Shown here: positions 18,008 through 25,750 of the stretch, one piece after another
Numbering within the stretch: position 1 is the first letter of the stretch
How the letters are laid out: the number at the start of each line of letters is the position of its first letter
Source: CBDIHP01 sp965279195
GTDB taxonomy: Bacteria; Planctomycetota; Planctomycetia; Isosphaerales; Isosphaeraceae
Length of the DNA stretch: 64,000 nucleotides
Assembly (NCBI GenBank): GCA_965279195.1
Contig: CBDIHP010000030.1
Span: 101,234-165,233 of the forward strand
Direction of reading: 5' to 3'
Translations under genes and position numbers: made by a program
The notes under the pieces: model-generated
Databases searched by the model: none
What the model was told of the DNA's origin: nothing
What the model saw: the letters and a program-made list of their open reading frames with translations, nothing else

Positions 18008-19375
18008 ATGGCGATCGCGACGCCCGAATTCGAAGCCAACGCCCTGGGTAACGCCGCGCCCGCCGCCCCCGCGACGGGCAAGGTGGCCGACGCCGGGGTC
18101 GACCTCGCCTGGCTCGCGGACAAGATCGAGTACCGCCGGTTCCAGGACTGCGTCCACTGCGGCCTCTGCACCGCGAGCTGCCCGACCTATGTCGAGACCG
18201 GCGACGAGAACGACAGCCCGCGAGGCCGCATCTACCTGATGCGGGCGGTCGTCGACGGCCGCCTCGCCGCCTCCGAGAACGTCCGGCATCACCTGAACCT
18301 CTGCCTCGACTGTCGCGCCTGCGAGACGGCCTGCCCGTCGGGCGTGAAGTACGGCATGCTCATTGAGCCGTTCAAGGTCGCCCTCCACGACTCGGCCCCG
18401 GCCGCCGAGAAGACCAGCCTGCTCCAGAAGATCATCCTCGAACATCTCTTCCCTTACGTGGGTCGGGTCAAGCTGGCCCTGGCCCCGGCGAGGCTGCTCC
18501 AGAAGGTCGGCGTCCTCGACGCGATGGAGAAGTCCGGCCTCACGAAGCTCATGCCGCCGACGCTTCGGCGTCTCCAGGCGATGCTCCCGAGGTTGGGCAA
18601 GTCGCGCGGCCCCCTGCCCCAGGTCCTGCCGCCGATCGGACCCAAGCGGGCGAGGGTCGCCCTCTTCACCGGCTGCGTCTCAGAGGCGATGTACCCGGAG
18701 ACGAACTCCGCCACCGCGAAGGTCTTGCAGCACAACGGCTGCGAGGTCGTCGTCCCGCGCGGGCAGGTGTGCTGCGGGGCCATCCATTACCACTCGGGGG
18801 TCGAAGGCCCCGCGCTGGCGATGGCCAGGCAGAACATCCAGACCTTCAACCCCGACGAGTTCGACGCGATCATCGTGAACGTGGCCGGCTGCGGGGCGAT
18901 GCTTAAGGACTACGCCCATCTCCTCACCGACCCGGCCGAGCACGACAAGGCCTCGAAGTTCGTGTCCAAGGTCAAGGATATCTCCGAGTTCCTTGTCCCT
19001 CTCGGCCTCATCAAGCCCAAGGGTCGGCTCGACAAGACCGTGACCTACCACGACGCCTGCCACCTCTGCCACGGCCAGCAGATCCGTTCGCAGCCCCGGC
19101 AGCTCCTCCGCTCGATCGAGGGGCTGAACCTCGTCCCGCTGGAAGAGACCGAGCTCTGCTGCGGTGCGGCGGGGACGTACAACCTCACCCAGCCCGAGAT
19201 GTCCGAACGCCTCGGCCGCCGCAAGATGGACATGATCGAGGCCACCGGCGCCGAGATCGTCGCCACGGGCAACGTCGGCTGCATCCTCCAGATTGCACGC
19301 AAGGTCAAGGAACGCGGCAAGGATGTCCGCGTCACCCACCCCATCGACCTGCTGGCCGAAGCCTACGAGGGATAA
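18008..19375 (+). CDS. glcF: Glycolate oxidase iron-sulfur subunit GlcF
   Basis: Electron-transfer subunit of glycolate oxidase. The 455-residue protein carries two 4Fe-4S ferredoxin motifs, CVHCGLCTASCP (about residues 51-62) and CLDCRACETACP (about 99-110). Two CCG domains follow in the C-terminal half (VCCGAIHYHSG and LCCGAAGTYNL, with CHLCHG and NVGC nearby), the heterodisulfide-reductase-like arrangement of GlcF/LldE proteins. ATG 18008 is used; longer in-frame readings overlap glcE. The pairing with glcE supports glycolate oxidase over other CCG-domain dehydrogenases. It ends convergently with the isomerase gene. Confidence 0.92.
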   Translation: MAIATPEFEANALGNAAPAAPATGKVADAGVDLAWLADKIEYRRFQDCVHCGLCTASCPTYVETGDENDSPRGRIYLMRAVVDGRLAASENVRHHLNLCLDCRACETACPSGVKYGMLIEPFKVALHDSAPAAEKTSLLQKIILEHLFPYVGRVKLALAPARLLQKVGVLDAMEKSGLTKLMPPTLRRLQAMLPRLGKSRGPLPQVLPPIGPKRARVALFTGCVSEAMYPETNSATAKVLQHNGCEVVVPRGQVCCGAIHYHSGVEGPALAMARQNIQTFNPDEFDAIIVNVAGCGAMLKDYAHLLTDPAEHDKASKFVSKVKDISEFLVPLGLIKPKGRLDKTVTYHDACHLCHGQQIRSQPRQLLRSIEGLNLVPLEETELCCGAAGTYNLTQPEMSERLGRRKMDMIEATGAEIVATGNVGCILQIARKVKERGKDVRVTHPIDLLAEAYEG

Positions 19376-19466
19376 CCCCGTCGGTGGGCGGCGGTCCGGA
19401 CGCCGCTCCCCGATGGATTCGAGCGCACGGATCGCTTCAAATGATCGGCGAGTCCGCAACCGTTCC

Positions 19467-19495
19467 GGGAGTAGCGGCGGTTCCGCTGCCGCGCT
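19467..19495. terminator. Imperfect hairpin between convergent glcF and isomerase genes
   Basis: An inverted repeat built on AGCGGC and GCCGCT, extended by GGGAG and CTCCC with a small bulge, lies in the 129-bp convergent gap. No clear T run follows on either strand. A second GC-rich hairpin sits at about 19388-19406. Termination is likely from context but not proven. Confidence 0.35.
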
Positions 19496-19504
19496 CCCGA
19501 CGGC

Positions 19505-20269
19505 TTACCTGGGCTGGTAGGCCAGCCAGAGGGAGCGGAAATACCGCAGGACCCGCTCGGGATCCGGACTCTCGGGGATCTCGGCCAGGGTGTAGCCGTC
19601 GTAGCCGGATTCCTTCAGCAACGCGAAGAGGGTCCGCCAGGGGTAGGCCTCGTCGGTGAGGTCGCGGAGGTGGACCTCGCGGATCTTCTTCGCGACGAGC
19701 CGGAAATTCTCGCGGATGTCACCGTTGACCACGTCGGTCGGATTCGAGTTCCAGCAGACGTAGACATTGGGTTGATCGGCGTACTCGATGATCTTCGCCA
19801 GGTTCGGGACGAGTTGCGTGACCGCGCCGTGGACCTCGACGCGGATCTCGACGCCGAATCCGGCGGCGTCCTCGCCGACCTCGTGCAGGGCCTTGCCGAT
19901 CTGGCGCAGGGTGGTGTCGAGCTCGACGCCCTTGGCGATCCCGTTCGGGCGGACCTTCACGCCGGGCGATCCGATGTCGTGGGCGAGCCGGACGTATTCC
20001 TTGGTGCCGGCGATGTTCTTCTTCACGACGGCCGGGTCGCTCGACTGATACTCGAAGGCGCTCCCCAGGCCGGCGAGTTCGACGGGCGAGTCGTCGAACC
20101 GCTTGCGGATGTCAGCCCGCTCGGCCTTGCTCAGGTTCACCTCGACCTTGTGGGCGTGCGTCGTCCGGAGTTCGACGCCCTCGAACTTGAGGGCCTCCAG
20201 CCGCTTGAGGATTGCGGCGAGGTCCCAGTCCTTGGCGATGTTGTAGGTGACCGTGCCGAGCCGGAGCAT
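19505..20269 (-). CDS. Sugar phosphate isomerase/epimerase (xylose isomerase-like TIM barrel)
   Basis: A 254-residue AP-endonuclease-2/xylose isomerase-like TIM barrel protein. It starts MLRLGTVTYNIAKDWDLA and continues with FEGVELRTTHAHKVEV, GVEIRVEVHG, NVYVCWNSNPTDV, REVHLRDL and GYDGYTLAEIPE. The Glu, Asp/Asn and His residues at the strand ends would form the divalent-metal site. Start is ATG 20269, with GAGGA seven bases upstream. No signal peptide is present with this start. Homologues are numerous in planctomycetes and are thought to isomerise sugars or sugar phosphates; the substrate is unknown. Confidence 0.82.
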   Translation of the reverse strand: MLRLGTVTYNIAKDWDLAAILKRLEALKFEGVELRTTHAHKVEVNLSKAERADIRKRFDDSPVELAGLGSAFEYQSSDPAVVKKNIAGTKEYVRLAHDIGSPGVKVRPNGIAKGVELDTTLRQIGKALHEVGEDAAGFGVEIRVEVHGAVTQLVPNLAKIIEYADQPNVYVCWNSNPTDVVNGDIRENFRLVAKKIREVHLRDLTDEAYPWRTLFALLKESGYDGYTLAEIPESPDPERVLRYFRSLWLAYQPR

Positions 20270-20326
20270 TTGCGGCGTCCTCGGGGAGGGCGAGTGATCT
20301 GGGATGGGGACGACTCTCACAAAACG

Positions 20327-20360
20327 GCGACGGAGCGGCAAGGGCTTGCCGCTCCGTCGC
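20327..20360 (-). terminator. Intrinsic terminator of the DUF1549/DUF1501 operon
   Basis: A perfect 16-bp inverted repeat (arms 20327-20342 and 20345-20360, two-base loop) lies just after the DUF1501 stop on the minus strand. In that direction the stem is followed by GTTTTGTG. A T run right after a long GC-rich stem makes a convincing rho-independent terminator. Confidence 0.85.
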
Positions 20361-20391
20361 AGGGTTGTGCATGGGAGCCGACTTCAGCCGA

Positions 20392-21762
20392 TCAGGTCCG
20401 GGCGACGAGTTCGCTGATGACGGAGCCGGTCGAGCCGATGCTGGAAGGCCGACCCGCGCGGTTGTGGAAGGCGGTGGCCGGGTCGATGCCGAGCTGGTTG
20501 TAGACGGTGACGATCAGGTCTTCGGGCGAGACGGGACGGTCGCGGGGGACCTCGCCCTTGCTGTTGGAGGAGCCGATGACCATGCCCCTGTTGAGGCCGC
20601 CGCCGGTGATGAGGATGCTCATCAGCTCGCCCCAGTGGTCGCGCCCGGGGATGGGGTCTTGCGGGAGGCCCTTGTTGATGCGGGGGCCACGCCCGAACTC
20701 GCCCATGACGATGACCATCGTGGTGTCGAGCAGCCCGCGCTGGTCGAGGTCGTCGATCAGGGTGGCGATCGATGCGTCGATGACGGGCAGGTAATCCTTC
20801 ATGCGTTGTTCGATGCTGGAGTGGACATCCCAGCCGTCGAACGTGAGCGTGACGAACCGGACGCCGGCCTCGACGAGGCGTCGGCCGAGGAGTGCGCTCT
20901 GGCCCCAGCGGTGGCGGCCGTACTGATCGCGGAGGCGCGGATCTTCCTGGCTCAGGTCGAACGCCGCGCGGGCGGCGGGTCCGGAGACCATCTCGTACGC
21001 CTGCCTGCGGAAATCATCCAGGCCGTCCATCAGCCCCGACGAATCGACATCGCGGCGGGCGGTGTCGAACGCGTTGAGGAGCCCCTGGCGGTCGGACAGC
21101 CGGGACTCGGCCACGCCGCTGGGCAGCGTGAGGTTGGGGACGGCGTACCCCGGGGCGTTGGGGTCGCCGTCGGCGTTGAACGGGTTGTAGGCGACGCCCA
21201 GATACGCCGCGCCGTGGTATCCCGGGGCGAGTCCGACGCTGTGGGTGTTCGGCAGCCCGACGTAGGCGGGCATCCCGGGGAGGCAGGCCCCCTTCATCTT
21301 GGCGATGACGGAGCCGAACGACGGGTTCTGGATGGGCAGGTTGACCGAGGTCGCGCCGTGGTATCCGGTCAGCATCCAGTGCGCGGCGGCGAAGTGGTCG
21401 CCGGTCGTGTGGTGCATCGAACGGATCAGCGAAATCTTGTCCATCAATCGAGCGTGCTTGGGGAGCAGCTCGGGGAACTGCACGCCGGGGACGCACGATG
21501 AGATGGACTTGAGGGGCCCGCGATACTCGATCGGGGCGTCGGGCTTGGGGTCGTAGGTCTCGTGCTGCGGCGGGCCGCCGTCGAGCCAGATGAGGATGAC
21601 CGAACGCTCATCCTTCGGATTGTTCGAAGCGTCGCCGAGGGCGCGGGCCTTGAGCATGTCGGCCAGGGTGAGGCCGCCCAGGCCGAGGACGCCCGTCTTG
21701 AGGAATCCGCGCCGGGAAATCCCATCGCAGTTCGTGAACGGCCGACCCACGAGATCCAGCAT
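20392..21762 (-). CDS. DUF1501 domain protein (Tat-exported, sulfatase-like fold)
   Basis: A 456-residue member of the DUF1501 family, which is greatly expanded in planctomycetes and related to alkaline phosphatase/sulfatase-fold proteins. The N-terminus carries a twin-arginine signal (SRRGFLKTGVLGLGG, about residues 16-30). Inside are the family blocks VILIWLDGGPPQHETYDPKP, SMHHTTGDHFAAAHWMLTGY, VTLTFDGWDVHS and VIVMGEFGRGPRIN. ATG 21762 has AGGAG seven bases upstream. It lies 41 bp downstream of the DUF1549/DUF1553 gene, the usual pairing. The role of these pairs is unknown; cell-surface polymer processing has been proposed. Confidence 0.93.
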   Translation of the reverse strand: MLDLVGRPFTNCDGISRRGFLKTGVLGLGGLTLADMLKARALGDASNNPKDERSVILIWLDGGPPQHETYDPKPDAPIEYRGPLKSISSCVPGVQFPELLPKHARLMDKISLIRSMHHTTGDHFAAAHWMLTGYHGATSVNLPIQNPSFGSVIAKMKGACLPGMPAYVGLPNTHSVGLAPGYHGAAYLGVAYNPFNADGDPNAPGYAVPNLTLPSGVAESRLSDRQGLLNAFDTARRDVDSSGLMDGLDDFRRQAYEMVSGPAARAAFDLSQEDPRLRDQYGRHRWGQSALLGRRLVEAGVRFVTLTFDGWDVHSSIEQRMKDYLPVIDASIATLIDDLDQRGLLDTTMVIVMGEFGRGPRINKGLPQDPIPGRDHWGELMSILITGGGLNRGMVIGSSNSKGEVPRDRPVSPEDLIVTVYNQLGIDPATAFHNRAGRPSSIGSTGSVISELVART

Positions 21763-21803
21763 CGCAAGACTCCTGCGAGATGAGGCGGTCGATCCGGTGA
21801 CGA

Positions 21804-24284
21804 TCAGTCGTTGAACTGGAATTCCTTGGCATTCACGAGGGCCCAGAGGATGTCCTCATACGCCTCGCGCTTCTTGTCCTTCCGGCTCTCGACGTGGTGG
21901 ACCGCCGTGGCCAGTTCGCTGCTCGATGGGGACCGGCCGAAGGCGTCCCAGAAGAGTTCCTCGATCTTGACCGGCTCGGGCCGTGTGTCCTTGAGCAACG
22001 CCTCCGCTCGGCCGCCGGCGGTGGTGAGCTTGGTCTGGACGTCGGCCGAGTTCAGGAGCATCAGGCTCTGGCCGAGGCTGGCGTCGCTCACCCGCTCGCA
22101 CTCGCAGGCGGTGTCGCGCTTGGGGCGGCCGAAAGTGTCGAGGAAGGACGAGGCGATGCTCTCATCGGGTAAGTCGATGGCCCGGGTGCCCGAAGGCAGC
22201 CCGCCGAACGGGGTCGGTACGGCGGTCATCTGCGAGATGGCGTCGAGCAGGACCTCGGCGCCCATCCGCTTGGGGTAGTGCCGCGCGAAGCTCTGCTTGT
22301 CCTTGCCGTTGTACTCGTTGGGGATGCTCGACAGGCCGTAGGTCTTGCTGGTGCAGATGGTCCGGACGAGCTGCTTGAGGTCGAAGCCGCTCTTCACGAA
22401 CGACTCGGACAGGCCATCGAGGAGTTCCGGGTTGCTGGGCGGATTGGTCAGCCGCTGGTCGTCCATCGGCTCGACGATCCCGCGCCCGAAGAAGTGGGCC
22501 CAGTAGCGATTGACCACGGCGCGGGCGAAGTACGGATTGACGGGGTCGGCCATCCAGTCGACGAGCTTGGTGCGGGGGTCGGTCCGTCCGGAGACGGGGA
22601 CGACCTTGTCGCCGAGGCCCTTGGGCTCCATCGTCTTGCCGGTCTTCGGATGCTGCACCGAGCCGCCACGGGCGAGGAAGATGGTTTCCTCGTCGGCGTT
22701 GCCGCGACGCTTGCCGTTGGCGTTCGGCTTGCGGCCGACCTTGGCGAAGAAGGCGGCGAAGCCGTAGTAGTCGTCCTGCGCCCAGCGTTCGAAGGGGTGG
22801 TGGTGGCACTTGGCGCACTGGAGACGCATCCCGAGGAACACCTGGGCGGTGTCGTCGACGAAGGCGTCGGGCGTCTTGAGCCGCTTGTACCACATGACCG
22901 GCGGCGCCTCGTCGGGCGAGCCGCTCGCGGCCAGCACGCCCCGCACGAACTGGTCGTACGGCGTGTTCTTCGCCAGATTCTCGCGGATCCAGTCGTGGAA
23001 CCGGAACGAGAGGCGCTGGAGGTTGCCGTTGCCGTCCCGCTTGTTCTTGAGGATGTCGGCCCAGCGGATCGCGAAGTAGGAGGCGTACTCGGGGCGCTCC
23101 AGCAGGCGGTCGACCAGGGCGGCCCGCTTGTTGCCCGACTTGTCCTCGACGAAGGCCTTGGTCTCGGCGGCGGTGGGCAGGGTCCCGATGATGTCCAGGC
23201 TGGCCCGCCGGATGAACTCGGCGTCGGTGCAGTCCTCCGAGGGGAGGATCCCGAGGGCCTTCCATTGCTTCAGCGTGTTCTTGTCGACGACGTTCGCGGT
23301 CGGGAACTCGGGGTAGGCGGTGATCGCCTTGCCGAGCGGGACCGTGGCGCGGAAGACCACGACCTGCCCCTGATAGCGGGCCATGATCGCCGCCTGGCCG
23401 GAGAGGCTGCGGGTCTCGACCTGGCCGCCGTCGGCGACGGCCGCGACCTCGGTGTCGTTCGACTGGTACTGGGCCCAGCGGGTGACGTCTTCCTTGCGGC
23501 CGTCGGTGTAGGTGGCGGTGACCACGAGCTGCTGCTTGACCCCGCGCGGGAGGACCCGGGCGTCGGGGTAGACCTCGATCCTGGCGACGGTCGGGTCGTC
23601 GGACTTGCCGAGCGGCATGCCCGAGCCGATCCAGCGCTCGACGACGCGGAACTCGTGGGAATCCGGCTCCATCCGCTTGCCGCCGCCGTGGGGGACCTTC
23701 GCAACGGCCTTGGTGAGCAGCAGGCTCTGATCGGGGGCGGCCGGGAAGAGTCTCCGGCCGCGGCCTTCCCTCACGAGGGTCTCGTAGTCGACCCAGGGCT
23801 CGAAGCCGAGGAGGCTGAGCCGGAAACCGTTCTGGCCGCTCGCCTTGCCGTGACAGCCGCCGGCGTTGCAGCCGAGCTTCGTGAAGACAGGAACGACCTC
23901 GTTGGCGAAATTGACCGGGGGCGGCGTCGCCACGTCCCTCACCTCGACGGGGATCATCAGATGCTGGCCGCCGACGCTGGCGATGACCTCGGTCTTGCCG
24001 TCGGCCACGGCGGTCACCGTGCCGGAGGAATCGACGGTGGCGATGGCCTCATTCTTCGAGCGGAAGGTCGCTTTTCCGGTGGCGTCGGCGACCGAACCAT
24101 CGGACTGTCTGGCGTCGACCGCGATCTGCTGGACCGAATCCGGGCCGCGCAGGAGGGCCTTCGGCGGGTAAGTGGAAAAGATGTCCGCCGGACGGGGGGC
24201 CTTGACGTCCGCCGCCCCTGCCCAGGTCGAGGAGACGAGCAGGAAAGAGGCGGCGAGGGAGAAGGTTGTGGCACGTCCCGGCAT
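21804..24284 (-). CDS. Secreted Ig-like, DUF1549 and DUF1553 domain protein
   Basis: An 826-residue exported protein. Signal peptide at about residues 1-26. A bacterial Ig-like (Big_2-type) domain follows at about 45-125. A cytochrome-like block, KLGCNAGGCHGKASG, comes next (about 145-160). The central DUF1549 domain includes the CAKCHHHPFERW motif, whose CxxCH could bind haem. The C-terminal DUF1553 domain has WMADPVNPYFARAVVNRYW. ATG 24284 is chosen because GGAGAG precedes it and the signal peptide begins directly there. It is the first gene of an operon with the DUF1501 gene. Homologues are planctomycete-typical and of unknown function. Confidence 0.92.
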   Translation of the reverse strand: MPGRATTFSLAASFLLVSSTWAGAADVKAPRPADIFSTYPPKALLRGPDSVQQIAVDARQSDGSVADATGKATFRSKNEAIATVDSSGTVTAVADGKTEVIASVGGQHLMIPVEVRDVATPPPVNFANEVVPVFTKLGCNAGGCHGKASGQNGFRLSLLGFEPWVDYETLVREGRGRRLFPAAPDQSLLLTKAVAKVPHGGGKRMEPDSHEFRVVERWIGSGMPLGKSDDPTVARIEVYPDARVLPRGVKQQLVVTATYTDGRKEDVTRWAQYQSNDTEVAAVADGGQVETRSLSGQAAIMARYQGQVVVFRATVPLGKAITAYPEFPTANVVDKNTLKQWKALGILPSEDCTDAEFIRRASLDIIGTLPTAAETKAFVEDKSGNKRAALVDRLLERPEYASYFAIRWADILKNKRDGNGNLQRLSFRFHDWIRENLAKNTPYDQFVRGVLAASGSPDEAPPVMWYKRLKTPDAFVDDTAQVFLGMRLQCAKCHHHPFERWAQDDYYGFAAFFAKVGRKPNANGKRRGNADEETIFLARGGSVQHPKTGKTMEPKGLGDKVVPVSGRTDPRTKLVDWMADPVNPYFARAVVNRYWAHFFGRGIVEPMDDQRLTNPPSNPELLDGLSESFVKSGFDLKQLVRTICTSKTYGLSSIPNEYNGKDKQSFARHYPKRMGAEVLLDAISQMTAVPTPFGGLPSGTRAIDLPDESIASSFLDTFGRPKRDTACECERVSDASLGQSLMLLNSADVQTKLTTAGGRAEALLKDTRPEPVKIEELFWDAFGRSPSSSELATAVHHVESRKDKKREAYEDILWALVNAKEFQFND

Positions 24285-24582
24285 CTTGGGTCTCTCCAAC
24301 GAGACTGGCGGTCCGCCGGGGGGAGGGGATCCCCGATCGGCGGGTGGGATCGATGGGCCCGGCGCGGAGGCTGGGCGGCGGGGAGTCGTTCGACTCTCGG
24401 TCGACTGTAGCGTCGCTTGCAATCATTCACAAGCCGTTGTCAAACATCTCTTGGACAATCTTTTCCCCGAGAATGCACGGCGACAAGGCCCGATCTTCCG
24501 CAGTTGTTCGAAATCGACAGGGCGACGGCGACGGTCGGGGTCTGGACGACCCCGGGTCCGATTCGTAAACTAGGGACGCAAT
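24285..24582. other. Divergent intergenic region between DUF1549 gene and tRNA-Lys
   Basis: About 300 bp without a gene. It should hold the promoters of the DUF1549 operon (leftward) and of the tRNA (rightward). TAAACT at about 24567-24572 is a possible -10 box for the tRNA, but I find no good -35 partner. A 6-bp GGGGTC/GACCCC hairpin lies near 24537-24553. I see no open reading frame with a ribosome site. Confidence 0.4.
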
Positions 24583-24950
24583 GACCGGGTAGCTCAGTCG
24601 GTAGAGCAACGGACTTCAACCAAGAATAGGAGCCTCGCGCGGGAAGAATTCGTTCACGAACCGCGACGAGTGAATGCCGCAATTTGCTGGGACGCCCTGA
24701 GAGCCCCCGCACCACAACGTGGCCGGTAACGGCGAGCGTGACGGTCGGAAAAGCTGGGGGATTGGGCAATCAGCAGGCAAGGGACCGCCGGATCGGCGGC
24801 CCCGGCCCCAGAGACTAGACGCGGCACGCCTGCGACGGCGATGGGATAGTCCAGACTCTCAACAGCAAGGCCCTTCAGGACTTGCGGGTCGGCGAAAGCC
24901 GATGAGGTAAGTTAATCCGTTGGTCCTGGGTTCGAGTCCCAGCCCGGTCA
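24583..24950 (+). tRNA. trnK: tRNA-Lys(UUU), interrupted by a group I intron
   Basis: The 5' exon is 24583-24616 and the 3' exon 24912-24950; joined they give a standard 73-nt tRNA. Acceptor GACCGGG pairs with CCCGGTC (discriminator A). The D arm is GCTC/GAGC, the anticodon stem ACGGA pairs with TCCGT, and the T arm is CTGGG-TTCGAGT-CCCAG. The joined anticodon loop is CTTTTAA, so the anticodon is UUU, lysine. The 3' CCA is not encoded (CTA follows). Without removing the intron the loop would read as UCA followed by unpaired sequence and no tRNA could form. A strong terminator begins five bases after the gene. Confidence 0.95.
24617..24911 (+). ncRNA. Group I self-splicing intron in the tRNA-Lys anticodon loop
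   Basis: The intron is 295 nt, inserted after U34, and ends in the expected omega G (24911). P1 is exon CUU (24614-24616) with GAG (24630-24632), placing a U-G wobble at the 5' splice site. P2 is formed by 24634-24642 and 24661-24670. P3 is TGCCGC (24675-24680) with GCGGCA (24821-24826). P4 is TGCTG (24685-24689) with CAGCA (24771-24775). P7 is GACTA (24813-24817) with TAGTC (24847-24851). P8 is CGCC (24827-24830) with GGCG (24837-24840). The conserved R and S elements, AGAGACTAGAC and GGGATAGTCC, are present. Size and core resemble the IC3 introns of bacterial tRNA genes. There is no room for a homing endonuclease. Confidence 0.93.
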
Positions 24951-24954
24951 CTAC

Positions 24955-24993
24955 CGAGACGGTCGGTCGAGAAAGCCTCGACCGACCGTCTCG
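24955..24993. terminator. Bidirectional terminator after tRNA-Lys
   Basis: A perfect 17-bp inverted repeat (24955-24971 with 24977-24993, loop AAAGC) sits between the tRNA and the convergent HTH gene, whose stop codon begins at 24998. It is well placed to stop transcription from both sides, although the downstream T richness is weak on both strands. Confidence 0.75.
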
Positions 24994-24995
24994 CT

Positions 24996-25403
24996 TCATT
25001 GACCCTTCTTACGGCGCTTCGGTTTCGCAGGGGGTTCGGGATGCGTCGTGAGTTGGCCGTGGAACTCCGCGAGTCGGCTGGCCACCGCGCCGGCGAGGGC
25101 GGCCAGCTCCGCCGCCTCGGCGAAGCTCAGTTGCGGGTCGGGGAACGGCAGCATGCCCTCCGCATCCGACCGCGTCGTCTTCAACTGATACACCCGCCCG
25201 TCACGCCGTACCTTAATGCCGCAGCGTTTGAGCATCTCCAGCTCGCGGTAGAACGTGCGGATCCCGATCTCCAGCCGCTTGAGCAGGACATCCCGGTCCG
25301 AGATCCCCTGCGCCAGCAGGACCACGAGGTGGTGCAGCCGTCCCGCCCGATTCGGGGTGACCGGGCCGACGCCCTTCCTCCTCCCCGTTCCCGTCCGCTT
25401 CAT
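24996..25403 (-). CDS. Small HTH (WYL/DeoR-type) DNA-binding protein
   Basis: A 135-residue basic protein. Residues about 15-75 form a winged helix-turn-helix of the kind found at the N-terminus of WYL-domain and DeoR regulators (GRLHHLVVLLAQG, DRDVLLKRLEIGIRTFYREL, EMLKRCGIKVRRDGRVYQL). The usual WYL ligand domain is missing; instead there is a short helical segment (LSFAEAAELAALAGAVASRL) and a lysine-rich tail (PKRRKKGQ). ATG 25403 has AAGGA upstream. It is probably a transcription factor of unknown target, and its own divergent upstream region is a natural candidate. Confidence 0.75.
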   Translation of the reverse strand: MKRTGTGRRKGVGPVTPNRAGRLHHLVVLLAQGISDRDVLLKRLEIGIRTFYRELEMLKRCGIKVRRDGRVYQLKTTRSDAEGMLPFPDPQLSFAEAAELAALAGAVASRLAEFHGQLTTHPEPPAKPKRRKKGQ

Positions 25404-25750
25404 TTGTGACGTCCTTGAGGCCGGTCATCGGGGGGAGCACTCCGTCTAGCTCAGGTCCGGCCGTATGATAGAATGGATGATTGGATGGGATCTTGATTGT
25501 GTGCGATGGACGGGTCGATTGGCAATGGCCTGATTCTAACGATTGTGTCGGTCGGAAGAATTTTCTCAAGTCGCGCGATTGTATGGCCGATCAAGAGGAT
25601 TGGTCCACGGAAGGGTCCGCGCGACCGGGCAATCTTGCCGGGGCATTGATGCCACGTCCGCCACCTGGACTCCAATTGGAGCGGCGAGACGGTCGGGATG
25701 CCGGCGGAAGTGGGACGGGGTTGCCAACGTCGTGCGAGGGAGTCAGTTCC
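25404..25750. other. Divergent regulatory region, no gene seen
   Basis: These 347 bp separate the HTH gene from the surface-protein gene and are more AT-rich than the surroundings. A -10-like TATGAT lies at 25464-25469, but without a matching -35 box. Readings in frame with the surface protein continue upstream here, but they lack a ribosome site and precede the conserved N-terminal motif, so I treat this region as non-coding leader. Confidence 0.4.

Noticed and set aside
24583..24660. tRNA with a UCA anticodon (selenocysteine or suppressor type)
   Set aside because: Read without an intron, the 5' half seems to carry UCA, but then no anticodon stem or T arm follows. Joining 24616 to 24912 restores a complete tRNA-Lys(UUU).
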